DNA from: Panicum virgatum
Taxonomy: Eukaryota > Streptophyta > Magnoliopsida > Poales > Poaceae
Length of the DNA: 64,000 nucleotides
Reading direction: 5' to 3'
Assembly: GCF_016808335.1 (NCBI RefSeq)
Contig: NC_053150.1
Coordinates: 25,130,538-25,194,537, forward strand
Below, piece after piece: positions 21,701-32,679 of the stretch (positions are counted from its first letter, which is position 1; each line of letters opens with the position of its first letter). Under the pieces are notes generated by a model. It ran no database searches. It worked only from the letters and a program-made list of their open reading frames with translations, and was not told the origin of the DNA. Both the position numbers and the translations under genes were made by a program.

Positions 21701-22582
21701 GAGTGGGTTCAACGGCGAGGGTGAGCTTGTCGGAGTTCAAGCAGGGCAGCGGCACTGTTCTGGGGCGTGGGGGCGAGGAGAGAGCAAAAGAGTGAGGGGA
21801 TTCGGTTTCTGGGGCTTTTGTAGTGCCCGTGCGCGCGCTAGGCATGGGCGGCGGGCTCTGCAGGGGGCGCTCCACGGCGGCGTCGCGGTGGCGGCCGCGG
21901 GGGCAGCTCTGAGCTCAGCGGGGGCGCGTGGCACGGCAGGGGGAGGCATAGCGCGATGGCAAGGGCGGTGGAGAGGCTCCGGGGCGACGCATGGGCGCCA
22001 GCGCGAAGAAAAACGTGGTCGAGCGGGCTCTCCACGGCGCCGGCGACAGGCTCTGCACAGCGGCGCCGGGGAAAAACAGGGGAAGGAGCTGGAGGTGGAA
22101 GAAAAGGGCTGTTTTGAATTTCCAAAACTTCCAGGGACCATTATGTAAACAGGCAATAACTTTTAAACTAAAGCTCAAATGAAAAAGTGCCCAACATGAA
22201 AGTTGTTCAACTTTTCAAGATCTACAACTTTGATGTTGTGAAAAAATTTATTTGATCAAAGGATAGAGAGCTAATTTTGAAAACAAAGAAAGGAATTTGA
22301 ACTCAAAGGAACTTGTCTTTTTCAATGAAATTTCACTTCAAACTTGGGCTGATTTGAAAAGTTTCCTGCCATGTAATGATTACACCACATTTTGCAAAAA
22401 CACCCTCCACAAAAGCTATAATTGCACACCCAATTCAAATATAACTGCAGAAAGGACCTTGCATAAAATCATAATTACACATATAACCTTTTATAATTAC
22501 AAAAAGATCCTTATTCAAACAATTAAGCACATGATGCATACAATCAATACACAATTACTGTGCAGACAGCTAGGGTGTTACA
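18768..22582 (-). repeat. 3' LTR of B1 (3.8 kb)
   Basis: On the element strand it starts TGTAACACCC at 22582 and ends GGTTCTGCCACA at 18768. It is collinear with both LTRs of B2 in inverse orientation. A GC-rich island of about 0.7 kb (21400-22110) lies near its start and the remainder is AT-rich. Chance frames in the island are not annotated as genes. Confidence 0.9.
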
Positions 22583-22598
22583 GCCTTCCCCCCTAAAA
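22583..22598 (-). other. Polypurine tract of B1
   Basis: The minus strand reads TTTTAGGGGGGAAGGC immediately before the LTR start. Confidence 0.75.
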
Positions 22599-22599
22599 G

Positions 22600-24495
22600 G
22601 AATCTCTCCCCGAGATTACAGGAAGACTAAGAATGGAAAGATTTGATACCTGGATTTGTTCTAAGAAAGTCGGGAAAGTTTCTTTGGAGAAAATTTTCAG
22701 TCTCCCAAGTAGCTTCTTCCTCGGTATGGTGATTTCACTGAATCTTGTACATTTTAACCTTCTCCCTTCTAGTACTTCTTTCTTTGGTGTCAAGAATCTT
22801 GATTGGATACTCCGCATAGGATAGATCGGATTCAATCTCGATATCTTGTGGTTCAAGGACCTCAGTAGGTACCCTAGTGCACTTCCGGAGTTGTGATACA
22901 TGGAAGACATCATGAATGGCGGCCAACTGAGAAGGAAGACGAAGTCGGTAGGCAACGGGTCCACAAGTTTCAATAATTTCAAATGGTCCGATGTATCGGG
23001 GTGCTAATTTCCCTTTGATACCGAAGCGTTGAACACCTCTAGTAGGAGATACTCGCAAATATACGAAATCCCCTACCTCGAATTGTAAAGGATCTCTTCA
23101 TTTGTCTGCATAACTTTTCTGTCTTGATTGGGCTGCTTTAAGATTAGTCTGGATAACTTTGACTTTCTCCTCTGCCTCAGAGACTAAATCTGGCCCAAAG
23201 ATTTTGCGTTCTCCAGCTTGTGACAAACTCAAAGGAGTTCGACACCTTCGACCGTACAATGCTTCAAATGGTGCCATTTGCAAGCTGGATTGATAACTGT
23301 TATTGTAAGAGAATTCAGCTAGTGCTAGGCATTTGTCCCAGTTCTTGCCATATTGAATAGTACATGCTCTCAACATGTCTTCAAGGATTTGATTGATTCG
23401 TTCAGTTTGCCCATCTATTTGTGGATGATAAGCTGAGCTACGAATCAATTTTGTTCCAAGGGATTCTTGCAATTGCTCCCAGAAACGTGCAATAAACTGA
23501 GCCCCACGATCAGAAATGATCGTCTTTGGAACTCCATGCAAACGAACAATTTGATCGAGATAAATCTCTGCATACCTTTTGGCAGAATAAGTTGTATGCA
23601 CTGGAATAAAATGAGCGGTCTTGGTGAGTCTATCAACGATTACCCAAATAGAATCATGCTTCTGCGAAGTGTTGGGTAAACCGACAATAAAATCCATACC
23701 GATGTCCTCCCATTTCCAGGATGGAATGGGTAAAGGTTGGAGAGTACCAGCTACTTTCAAGTGACTAGCCTTAACTCTTTGACAGATATCACACTCAGAA
23801 ACATATCTGGCGATCTCTCTTTTCATTCGAGTCCACCAGAAATCTTGTTTAAGATCTTGGTACATCTTTGTACTACCCGGATGAATCGAAAACTTCGATA
23901 GATGGGCTTCGTCACGAATTTGTTTTCTAAGTTGATGATCCTTGGGTACAACGAGTCGAGATTCAAACCATAAAACTCCTCTATGATCCACTCAGAAACA
24001 TTTGTACTTTGCTTCACCTTGGGATAACTTTTGCTTGATAACCTTGATACCCTCATCATGTAATTGTGCCATGATGATGCTATCATGAAGTGTAGGCTCA
24101 ATAGATATATGGTTCAAACTTCCTTGAGGTACCATTTCTAGGTTTAACTTCATCATTTCCTGGCATAGAGTCTCATTGAATGGCTCTACGGATAGACAAT
24201 GGCATTGTGACTTGCGGCTGAGTGCATCCGCAACCACATTAGCCTTTCCTGGATGATAGTGCACTTCTAGATCATAATCCTTTATCAACTCTAGCCAGCG
24301 TCTCTGTCTCATGTTGAGATCAGCTTGGGTGAAGATATATTTGAGACTCTTATGGTCAGTGTAAATATTACAATGAGTGCCCATAAGATGATGTCTCCAA
24401 AGCTTGAGAGCGTGTATAATAGATGCTAACTCCAGATCATGTGTTGAATAATTCTTCTCATGATTCCGGAGAGCTCTTGATGCATAAGCAATAAC
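22600..24495 (-). pseudogene. RNase H remainder, integrase and chromodomain of B1
   Basis: Reading leftwards: the rest of RNase H (24495-24250), the inter-domain linker, an integrase with HHCC zinc finger and catalytic core (23991-23098) and a C-terminal chromodomain with the M-Y-K-I-Q and E-E-A-T-W-E motifs (about 22770-22650). The catalytic D, D and E residues are present (S-D-R-G, and H-P-Q-I-D-G-Q-T-E). Stops break the frame at 24496, 23992 (TGA where B2 has CGA) and near 23097, with another in the chromodomain near 22735. A chromodomain at the integrase C-terminus places the element among chromoviruses and is thought to guide insertion into heterochromatin. Confidence 0.85.
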
Positions 24496-26322
24496 TCAGT
24501 TTTCTTGCATAAGCACACAACCAAGTCCCGTACCAGAAGCATCACAATAGACATCAAAAGGTTTGGTACTGTCCGGTGTAGCCAACACTGGAGCAGTAGT
24601 GAGCCGAGCTTTGAGAGTTTGAAAGGCTTCTTCACATTTGTCATTCCAAACAAACTTCACTTCCTTCTTCAATAACTCTGTCATAGGCTTGGCTATTCTG
24701 GAGAAATCAGGGATGAATCGACGATAGTATCCAGCTAAACCAAGAAAACTGCGAATTTGATGAACTGAAGTAGGAGATTCCCAATCCATCACTTCTTGTA
24801 CTTTAGTTGGATCAACGGATATACCATCACTGGAGATAGCATGGCCTAAGAATTTCACACTATCCAGCCAAAATTCACACTTGGATAATTTGGCATAAAG
24901 ATGATGATCTTGTAATCGCTGAAGAACGATACGCAAATGTTGCTCGTGCTCTTCTTCATTCTTGGAGTAGATCAAAATATCGTCAATGAATACCACGACG
25001 AATTTATCCAGCTCCGGCATGAAGACTGAATTCATCAAGTACATAAAATATGCTGGGGCATTGGTAAGACCAAAAGACATAACCAGGTATTCATAGAGTC
25101 CATATCTGGTCGAGAAAGCAGTCTTTGGAATATCACAAGGCCTGATCTTTATTTGGTGGTAGCCAGAACAAAGATCGATTTTAGAGAAAACCTTGGCTCC
25201 AGCTAACTGATCAAACAGTATATCAATGCGGGGAAGAGGATACTTGTTTTTAATAGTGACCGCATTGAGTGGTCGATAATCAACACATAGCCTCAAGCTG
25301 TTGTCCTTCTTCTTCACAAACAGGGCTAGACATCCCCAGGGTGAAGAACTTGGACGAATAAAGCCCTTGTCAAGAAGGTCTTGGAGTTGGACTTTCAATT
25401 CTGCTAACTCATTTGGAGGCATTCGGTACGACCTCTTAGATATAGGGGCAGTACCGGGTTGAAGTTCAATAACAAACTCGATATCTCTATCAGGGGGCAT
25501 TCCAGGCAAATCATCTGGAAATACATCCGCATACTCCCACACAACAGGGATATCTTCAAGTTTAATTTCTTTTGTGGCACAGGCACAAGAGTTGAAGCAC
25601 TCTCGCTGTGGTAGATAGAGTATGGTGGCTCCTTGTTGTGGTGAATCTATCTCGACAGCTCGGGAAGAGATATCTAACCGTACTTTATGTGTAGTCATCC
25701 AATTCATGCCCAGAATAACATCCATGCCTTCTAAGTTCAATAGGATCAAATCTGTCTTTATCAATTTGCTACCCAGCTTAATTGGCACAAATCTAGTTAT
25801 TTGATTGGAAGCTATCTTCCCACCAGGGGTTGTTATCATAAAAGATCCCTTAGTATGACAAAAGTCCAATCCTATTTTTTCTCCAAATTTGGCATTTATA
25901 AAACTATGCGTTGCACCAGAATCAAATAATATGACTGCGGGTTTATTGTGGATAGAGAAAGTACCCGTCATGACTGGTGCTCCTTCTGGAAGGTCTGCAA
26001 GAGTAGTGAAGTTAACTCGCCCTTGCCGGACTTGCACCATCTGCCTCTTGCCCTTGCCCTTGTTGTTGTTCTGGTTGGAGTTTTGCCCTGGATTATTCCT
26101 TCTGGGCTGCAGACAATTCTTGGCAAAGTGAGATGTACTGCCGCAGTTGAAGCATCGATTATTACCATTCCCACTATTGAATTGTGGGGCATTTGGCCTT
26201 GGGCTAATTTGCTGCTGCTGAGGCACTGGAGGTCTGAATCCTCCTTGCTGCTGAGGTGGCCTAAAGACAAGCCTGCCCACTGGGGCATTTCTCTGTGGAG
26301 GTCTAGGTGGAGTGTTCTGCAC
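24496..26322 (-). CDS. Gag zinc knuckle, protease, reverse transcriptase and start of RNase H of B1, 608 aa
   Basis: A single frame holds a CCHC knuckle ([14 protein letters not shown], about residues 58-71), a protease with D-S-G-A-T-H-S-F and a complete Ty3/gypsy reverse transcriptase with the catalytic F-I-D-D-I-L motif. The beginning of RNase H (D-V-Y-C-D-A-S-G) follows. It ends at a TGA a few residues past C-V-L-M-Q. The same TGA is present in B2, so it may be ancestral. The first Met here is internal to gag; the true gag start is at 27105. Confidence 0.85.
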   Translation of the reverse strand: MQNTPPRPPQRNAPVGRLVFRPPQQQGGFRPPVPQQQQISPRPNAPQFNSGNGNNRCFNCGSTSHFAKNCLQPRRNNPGQNSNQNNNKGKGKRQMVQVRQGRVNFTTLADLPEGAPVMTGTFSIHNKPAVILFDSGATHSFINAKFGEKIGLDFCHTKGSFMITTPGGKIASNQITRFVPIKLGSKLIKTDLILLNLEGMDVILGMNWMTTHKVRLDISSRAVEIDSPQQGATILYLPQRECFNSCACATKEIKLEDIPVVWEYADVFPDDLPGMPPDRDIEFVIELQPGTAPISKRSYRMPPNELAELKVQLQDLLDKGFIRPSSSPWGCLALFVKKKDNSLRLCVDYRPLNAVTIKNKYPLPRIDILFDQLAGAKVFSKIDLCSGYHQIKIRPCDIPKTAFSTRYGLYEYLVMSFGLTNAPAYFMYLMNSVFMPELDKFVVVFIDDILIYSKNEEEHEQHLRIVLQRLQDHHLYAKLSKCEFWLDSVKFLGHAISSDGISVDPTKVQEVMDWESPTSVHQIRSFLGLAGYYRRFIPDFSRIAKPMTELLKKEVKFVWNDKCEEAFQTLKARLTTAPVLATPDSTKPFDVYCDASGTGLGCVLMQEN

Positions 26323-27105
26323 CAGACGATACCTCGGTGGCTGAGCATTCGAGGGTCCTGTTGGTGCCTTCCGCTTCTTCTCGGCACGATGTGCAGCAAT
26401 ACAGTCCTCTTGAGTGATGGCCAGGTTAACCAGCTCATTGTAAGTGTTGGGCTGAACAAGGTTCAGGCGTTCCTAGAGCTTGGTAGTGAGGCCACGAAGA
26501 AAACGGTCACGTTTCTTGGCATCCGTATCAGCATGATGGCCCGCATATTGGCACAGGTGATTGAAAGTATGTGCATATTGTAGAACAGTACGGGTTCCTT
26601 GATTTAGAGCCAAGAACTCATTCAACTTTCTCTCTATCAGTCCCTCAGGAATATGATGTGATCTGAAGGCAGTTCGGAATTCCTCCTAAGAGATGACATG
26701 CTCAACAGGCTGCATCTCACAATAATGATCCCACCATATACGTGCAGGACCACGAAGTTGTTGGGCGGCAAAGTGGGCCTTGTTTGCATCAGCACACAGT
26801 ACCGCTAACAGAGCAAACTTGGAATTCATAGTACGGAGCCAAGCATCAGCATCCAGTGGGTCATCAGCTCAGCTGAAAAGTGGAGGTTGGGTACCAAAGA
26901 ACTCCTGGTAGCCCGCGGGTTGAGCATCCCGTCCTCCATGATGTTGGCATGGCTGATTCTGTTGCCCTTGGACCAACTGGCGAAGTAGTTCAGTCTGCAT
27001 GGCCATTAAGTCGGCCAGATTCGACGGTGGTGGCAGTGGCTGCTGAGATCCACTGCCAGTCTCACGGCCGAAGCCTTCAGGTGTTCCACGAGTTTGACCA
27101 ACCAT
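26323..27105 (-). pseudogene. gag N-terminal and core part of B1
   Basis: ATG at 27105 directly follows CAG in a TTACAG context. The protein starts with a Q- and P-rich stretch and then has the Retrotrans_gag core (D-P-L-D-A-D-A-W, then R-I-W-W-D-H-Y, E-G-L-I-E-R-K). In-frame stops lie near 26873, 26684 and 26475. It is collinear with B2 gag at 51421-52490, where the stops lie elsewhere. Gag would form the particle; this copy is broken. Confidence 0.8.
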
Positions 27106-27743
27106 CTGTAATTATGGAAGACATCCATTAGATATATTTCTCTTGCTCCCAAAATCAATGGTAAGTGCAATGATCAAACACTGGATATTAAAATTAAATC
27201 AGCAGAATTTAACTAAATGCGGTGTAGCACAATATGCACAACACATATTTGTGCAACTCATAAAACTCAGAACTGGTCAGCTGTCAGATAGCTTCATGCT
27301 CCATCGTATTGATACTCAACGCCGAGAGCAAAAGGTTAAAGGAGATAATCTAGCAATTCACTCTTCACCGTTCTATGCTACGCTGCTAATCAACAGAGAT
27401 CATAGAAGTGATTGGACTAAAATATAGTCTCATAGATTCAATAGTCTAAAAGTTGATGAGCATACATGCCACAAAATTTGCAACATCTTAGTATTCATCA
27501 AACAGCGTGAAAATGCACAAATGAAGAGATTTGGCAAGTAGGAAGATCATAATTTCCAAACTGGTAGTCGCTACTTATATTACATCCAAAGTAGCATTTT
27601 CGTACAACCTACATCACACACCCTTACCACATATAGTACAACAAGTGGTACTCCTCCCTAGGGCTATTTTACAACATCACTTCCCTATGTACATATGCTA
27701 CAACAAGAGAAAACACCAACTATCTAGGACAAATCTAAGGCGC
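27106..27743 (-). other. Spacer between the accessory ORF and gag in B1
   Basis: AT-rich, no convincing coding frame. It is collinear with 50781-51420 of B2. It ends with an acceptor-like CCATAATTACAG directly before the gag ATG. Confidence 0.6.
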
Positions 27744-28628
27744 CTAGAAGTCGTCGAGGTTGCCCACAGAAGAGGCACTGCCGGAAGAAGAGTCATCCGG
27801 CTGAGGGTTAGGCTCAGCAAGCGCGTGCTCTGAAGCAATCTCTGAAACTCCCTCCATCTGCTCTGGATCTACTTCTGCTGCTGCAGGTGCGGCTGGAACA
27901 TCTAGTTGCTCCTGGAGCGCACCAATATGGGCTAAAGCATCAGCCCAATCTGCTTGAAGCTCATTCAGCTGCCCCTGAAGAAAACCAATAACTGTGTTGC
28001 GCTGCTCTATCTCAGCACCATGCTCCATAGCCTGATGCTCAAACTGTGCAATGGCCTGATCCCTACCAGCAATGGCATCCTGAAGTCCCTGAATCTGAGT
28101 ATCCCTCAAACGAAGACCTCGCTGGAAGGACTGGGCTAAGTCTATCACCTGCTCCATGTGTCGCTGCTGAAGTATCTGGTAGTGAGACTGTGCATTCATA
28201 TATCTGACTACTGCCTGAATAGTCTCCCCAGCTACATCTCCAATTAAGTGCCCAAAGTGTGTGGTCCTGAAGAGCCACTCTGCCTTACCAGCATTGACTG
28301 CTGGAAACAACCCAATAGGATACGCAGCTACCTCCTCAGGATGGTGCTCACAAAAAGTAGTAATAGCTCTGAGAGCTGCCGTCTCAAAAGCATCCACCAA
28401 ACGATATCCCACCACCTCAATATCAATAGGTGGCCAATCCAAGGTGGGGTGCTGAGGAATGGTCATGGTAACTCTGTTCTTCTGAATTCCATCCTCAGAA
28501 AACTGGTGTCCCGTGTACTGGGGTGGATCTGGGTAGTGGAAGATACGGAGTGAATCCCAAAGAATCCTCGGAAAACCCTCCCAGTACAGACAGTCGGTAT
28601 GAGCATTTCCCTCCTCATCCCAACACAT
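27744..28628 (-). CDS. Accessory ORF upstream of gag in B1, uncharacterised, 294 aa
   Basis: The frame is uninterrupted and ends TAG at 27744. It is about 84 per cent identical by eye to the B2 protein (49878-50780). The N-terminal half has conserved C, W and P residues (D-C-L-Y-W-E-G-F-P-R). The middle is heptad-rich with many Q and R residues (Q-I-L-Q-Q-R-H), suggesting a coiled coil. The C-terminus is acidic and serine-rich (D-D-S-S-S-G-S-A-S-S). I recognise no known domain. The ATG used in B2 is present at 28645 but shifted out of frame by a small indel, so this copy would start at the next Met, 28628. The lack of stops, compared with many in gag and pol, suggests constraint or chance; I cannot tell which from two copies. 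Confidence 0.7.
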   Translation of the reverse strand: MCWDEEGNAHTDCLYWEGFPRILWDSLRIFHYPDPPQYTGHQFSEDGIQKNRVTMTIPQHPTLDWPPIDIEVVGYRLVDAFETAALRAITTFCEHHPEEVAAYPIGLFPAVNAGKAEWLFRTTHFGHLIGDVAGETIQAVVRYMNAQSHYQILQQRHMEQVIDLAQSFQRGLRLRDTQIQGLQDAIAGRDQAIAQFEHQAMEHGAEIEQRNTVIGFLQGQLNELQADWADALAHIGALQEQLDVPAAPAAAEVDPEQMEGVSEIASEHALAEPNPQPDDSSSGSASSVGNLDDF

Positions 28629-28645
28629 CTAGGACAAGCCGCCAT

Positions 28646-29920
28646 CTGAATCAAAAAGGATTCAAATGTGAGTAATGTGATTATCTCAAGACTTCTCAAA
28701 TAAAGCTTTAAGAAGACCGCGGTAAAGCAAACGTGATCCTAATTCAAAAGATGACATGGTTCCAAACTCAGAAAATAACAAACCACAATCGATACTGGTT
28801 CATCATTTGAGATTCTAAGGAATGAAAAGATCCTTATAACAACATGAAGGGGCTTAGGATGAAAACAAGACTCAAGACCATCTTTTTCATCCAAGAAAAT
28901 CTAAGCATTTTAACAAGCATGCTCCTAAAATCAAAATTTAATTCACTCATGATTTAAGCACACTAACACTTATCTATGAGGATTCATACTAGAAATTCCT
29001 TAAAAAGCTAATGTAACAACTTCAAAGACTAGGAACCAAAGTAAACATCAACCAATTATGCATGCACGTCCTGAACGTCCTCACAAGATAAACAATTGCC
29101 AACTATCGTTGGGCTTACGTGGTTAGTACGGTGGCATACATAAATATGGCTCTCCCTATATAGCTAGTCGATACATTCTAACCGTTCTTAACTTATCGAA
29201 TCGCGGTTAGTGTACCTGCAGAAGATTGACAGAACATATATATATATATATCCAATGAACCTTTCATGCCAGCACTCATGAAAGCGTCCCCAAACATTAC
29301 CGCTCACTATAGAAGCGGCAGCCATACAATTTCCGCCATATGGCCAACGTTAACATATGCTACTCAGTGGCGTATTCACGAGTTCCTTGACTCCCAATAT
29401 AGTCGACCGAGATCGGTATATTGGCAGCAGCTCAAGTAGGTCACTGCTTGAGCGCAGCATTCGGTTCGCATCGCCGACGGGAAGGTCAGACTCCCTCAGC
29501 TGACTGAGCACACTTTACTTCCAATATAGTCAACTAATAGTTGGTATATTGGAAGCACCTCAAGTAAGCCACTGCTTGAGGGCAGCGTTCGGCTCGCATC
29601 ACCGACGGGAAGGTCAGACTCCCTCAGCTGACTGAGGATCCTTACCTTCTTACCTCAACGTAGGTGCATCGTTACAAAAATTAAGAGTTGCTTGTGAGTA
29701 TGGTTTGACAAAAAGTAAAGCGCTGGAAGTTAGATAACATAAACCATACATAAATAACCACCTAGTAATTCCCATAAATTCCCTAGGACTTTACGTTCTA
29801 TGCACAACCCTTAACGAATCCAACGTAGTTTTTCGAAATCCTTTGTTGTTCCATTTTATACGGAAAATGATTTTTAAGGTTCCAACACCTCTGGTGTATG
29901 CTTGCAGCTCGGATACCAGC
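28646..29920 (-). other. Leader of B1 with PBS, tandem structured repeat and short (AT) run
   Basis: The PBS-like TGGTATCCGAGC lies at 29907-29918 (one mismatch to the initiator tRNA-Met type). Two units of about 128 bp, each with several inverted repeats, lie at about 29390-29640. An (AT)8 run is at 29236-29251. No coding frame is seen. The leader is collinear with 48525-49877 of B2. It ends in TTTTTGATTCAG just before the accessory ATG. Confidence 0.7.
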
Positions 29921-30141
29921 TGTGGCAGAACCACCTGAATTATCCCGGCTCAAGTGCGCAGGCCATCACCATAAAGGCAACACCAGCTCAAACGCACTTC
30001 AAACGGAACAATCCGTGGTTGTATCGGGACGTTACCCGACAGACCAAGGATTGTTCCATTTGAAGTGCGTTTGAGTTGGTGTTGCCTTTATGGTGATGGT
30101 CTGCGCACTTGAGCCGGGATAATTCAGGTGGTTCTGCCACA
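29921..30141. repeat. Foldback palindrome replacing the 5' LTR of B1
   Basis: Left arm 29921-30014 and right arm 30048-30141 are inverted copies of the last 94 bp of the family-B LTR, with a few mismatches. The 33-bp loop is more LTR sequence continuing from the right arm. The outer end is a perfect LTR 3' end (TTCTGCCACA) directly next to the TSD copy CTATC. About 3.6 kb of expected LTR are absent. Confidence 0.85.
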
Positions 30142-32134
30142 CTATCTTGGCGCGGCGGTGAGCGTGGTCTCTTTTTTAGTGGCCGATCCTTCTGAACGGC
30201 CATTGTGTACTTGTTTTAACAACTGATTGAAGGTGGGCTTCTGATTAGCAGCTTTTCCCTGCACTTTCACCTCGTTGGTTTTCCAAGTACCCACTTCCGG
30301 ATGCTTTGGCTTGAAAGTCCGAGGACGGTCACTAAACTAGTCTGACCGGTTGGAGGGACCGGTCTGACCGGTCGGAGACACCGGTCTGACCGGTCTTGCT
30401 TGAGTAGCAGACTGATTTCTGGTGGAGAGCTTCCTTGCCCCCCCCCCCGAGCCTTGAAGCTCTGATGGTGATCTTCATAGTGTCTTTGCCATCATCAGTT
30501 TTCTCCTTAACAACCTCTCTGGCCAGAATCTTGTCATTAGCATTCATCGGCCTAGGATCACCAATAACAACGTTCTTTCCCTTAGCTCATTCGCCATGAT
30601 CCAGCCGAATGAGTACCTTCGGATTGTTCAACTTCAGCGTGTGAACAGGGAAAGGCACCTTGTTAATTTGCATCTCAGAAAGTACCAATCTTCCTTCATT
30701 AATGGCCGATTGTACCTGTCGACGGAAAACATTACAATCATTAGTAGCATGAGATGAAGAGTTATGCCACTTACAATATGCATGTCGTTTAAGCTCCTCG
30801 GGCGATGGTATAGCATGTGATAATCGGATATTCCCATTTCTAAGCAATTCATCAAAGATCTGATCACACTTAGAAACATCAAAGGTAAGTTTCAGCTCCT
30901 CCTGCTGATTCTTTTGAATCGGCTTAAGGGACGAAAGCGAACTGGGTTTGGCCTTTGATGGCCAAACAAATTCAGTGGCGTACACTTCCTTGCTCTCATC
31001 GTCCAAACTATCGGAATCATGATCAAGAAGATGAGTATTGGACCGATGAGGCTTGTAAGTGTCTTTGGTATTTTTAAGCTTAAACTCTAAACCCACGACT
31101 TTTATTTGCAAATAATTAACCATATGATATTCAAAGCCCTCAAGTTTTTCTTTCAAATAAGAACGCAAGCCATTAAACGCCAAATCAGCCAAATCATTTT
31201 TAGAAATTGTCAAACTGAAGCATCGGTTTTTAATTTCTTTAAACCTCTTGAAATAATCAGAGGCAGGCTCATCTCGGCCTTGCCTAACCGATGTCAAATC
31301 CGACAACTTCGCTTTGGTTTCCCCAGAAAAAAAGTGATCATGAAATTTATGCTTCAACTAATTCCAATTGCGAATAGAATTAGGAGCAAGTGAGGAAAAC
31401 CAAGAGAAAGCCGTTCCAGTTAAAAATAGAGAAAACAAATGCACACACAAAGCATCATTGAAATCGGCTTCTCCCAACTGCAAGATATATTGACTCACAT
31501 GTTCCCAAGTTGTACGAGAATCATCACCATTAAATTTAGTGAACTCAGGAACACGCCAACCAGCAGGATAAGAAATAAAATCAAACTCAGAAGGATAAGG
31601 TTTTTGATACAAACATGAAGTACCCATATCCACCCCAAGTTTACTCTTGATTGCATTAGCCAAATCTTCTTTGAACTTAAGGACATCGGCTTGATAATGC
31701 TGGCTGATATAAAACTCAGAATACTGATGATGTTTATTAGAATTTGCATGTGTCATCGTCTGTGTAGAAGTTGGGACCGATCCTTGGTTAGGTCCAGATC
31801 CTCGTGATCTGCCTGCTACTATAGTGGTGCCAGGCGGTGTGTATATAGACAACTCATTAGTTCGGCTAGGGGCAGTGGAACCTGGAATTGTCTCAAGAGG
31901 CGTCGGTGATGGCATTGCCCCTGAGTAACCGGTCTGACTGGTTCCATAACTGGTCTGACCGGTCAGTGAGACCGGTCCGGCTGGTGCCGTGTACACGGAC
32001 AACGGTGGCGGGGTTTGCCCTGGAAACGAGTTCGGCGGCATACCATAAAATTGTTCAGATGTGAACTCAGGAGTAGCCGAACTTGTATCTGATGAGTTAG
32101 GATCTACCATAGGTTTCTTACCTTTAAGCGCATC
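30142..32134 (-). pseudogene. H gag, core segment
   Basis: The frame 32224-31358 (H part from 32134) and its continuation 31357-30587 form a gag protein. It has a proline-rich N-terminal part, a Retrotrans_gag core (F-S-W-F, then F-H-D-H-F-F-S-G and R-F-K-E-I-K-N-R) at about 31570-31150, and the C-x2-H-x4-H-x4-C finger at about 30733-30775. One stop near 31358 and one near 30587 interrupt it. Downstream, runs of a GACCGGTCTGACCGGT-like motif at 30345-30395 and a poly-C run at 30439-30448 disturb the frame. The right edge joins 36664 in frame across C1. Confidence 0.8.
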
Positions 32135-32679
32135 TGCCGTGGTGGCCAACCAGATTGTGGAGTCCCTGAGCAAGCCTGAATCTCCTTGAACTTTGTTTGT
32201 AAATTGATTGGCATGTGGCCACAAGTACTTTGGACAAATATTTGAATATTTGTGTAATGTTTAAGTACTTGTTCTGTGTTAGGATTGTGAAATCCTTTGA
32301 TGTGTCGAGTAGTTGTACTCGAACGTCCTGAGTGTTGGCAGCATCGCACCTACTCAGTTATAATAGTAGATACGAGGGATTGTATCCATAGGTGCCTTAG
32401 AAGGCAAAGTATTCTCGAATGGGATCGAGTTTGTATGGTTCTGAATCAGAACTCTAGTGCTGACCGGTTAGGATTGAATCCCGCAGGATTAACCAAGTGG
32501 GAAAAGCACTATAAGAATGTTGAAAAGCCGTAGCTTAAAGAAGATTTCCTTTTCAAAGGAAATGCTTTGTTTGAGCAAAGCTCACATGGACTTAGTTGTC
32601 CAACGGGGGGGGGGGACTCTTATCGAGTATTTGGAGAAAAAATGTTCCTTGATAGATAGGTGAACAAGAGGTTCTTGTC
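32135..32679 (-). other. 3' non-coding part of C1
   Basis: It matches 44226-44560 of C2 in inverse orientation up to about 32475 and then runs into degenerate copies of the tandem unit. A poly-G run is at 32605-32614. No gene is seen. Confidence 0.6.

Larger units (their letters stand above)
18768..30141 (-). mobile_element. Element B1: Tekay/Del-type chromovirus with an aberrant foldback in place of the 5' LTR
   Basis: Minus-strand order is foldback terminus (30141-29921), PBS, leader, accessory ORF, gag, protease, reverse transcriptase, RNase H, integrase, chromodomain, polypurine tract and 3' LTR (22582-18768). The TSD CTATC flanks it (18763-18767 and 30142-30146) and the H gag frame resumes across it. 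Both outer ends read TGTGGCAGAACC, whereas a normal element of this family should have TGTRACACCC at its 5' end. B2 is a second copy of the same family with both LTRs. Pol has a few stops and frameshifts. Confidence 0.9.

Noticed and set aside
21348..22156. 266-aa plus-strand frame and its antisense partners
   Set aside because: They lie in the GC-rich block of the B1 LTR. The matching blocks of B2 (45170-45840, 56430-57090) do not keep the same frame.
25948..26583. 211-aa plus-strand frame
   Set aside because: It is antisense to the B1 gag and protease frame on the minus strand, which has clear domain motifs.
29921..30141. Foldback considered as two solo LTRs or a DNA transposon end
   Set aside because: Both arms are the same 94-bp LTR terminus and one arm is joined directly to the B1 PBS. 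The TSD encloses the whole B1, not the foldback alone.
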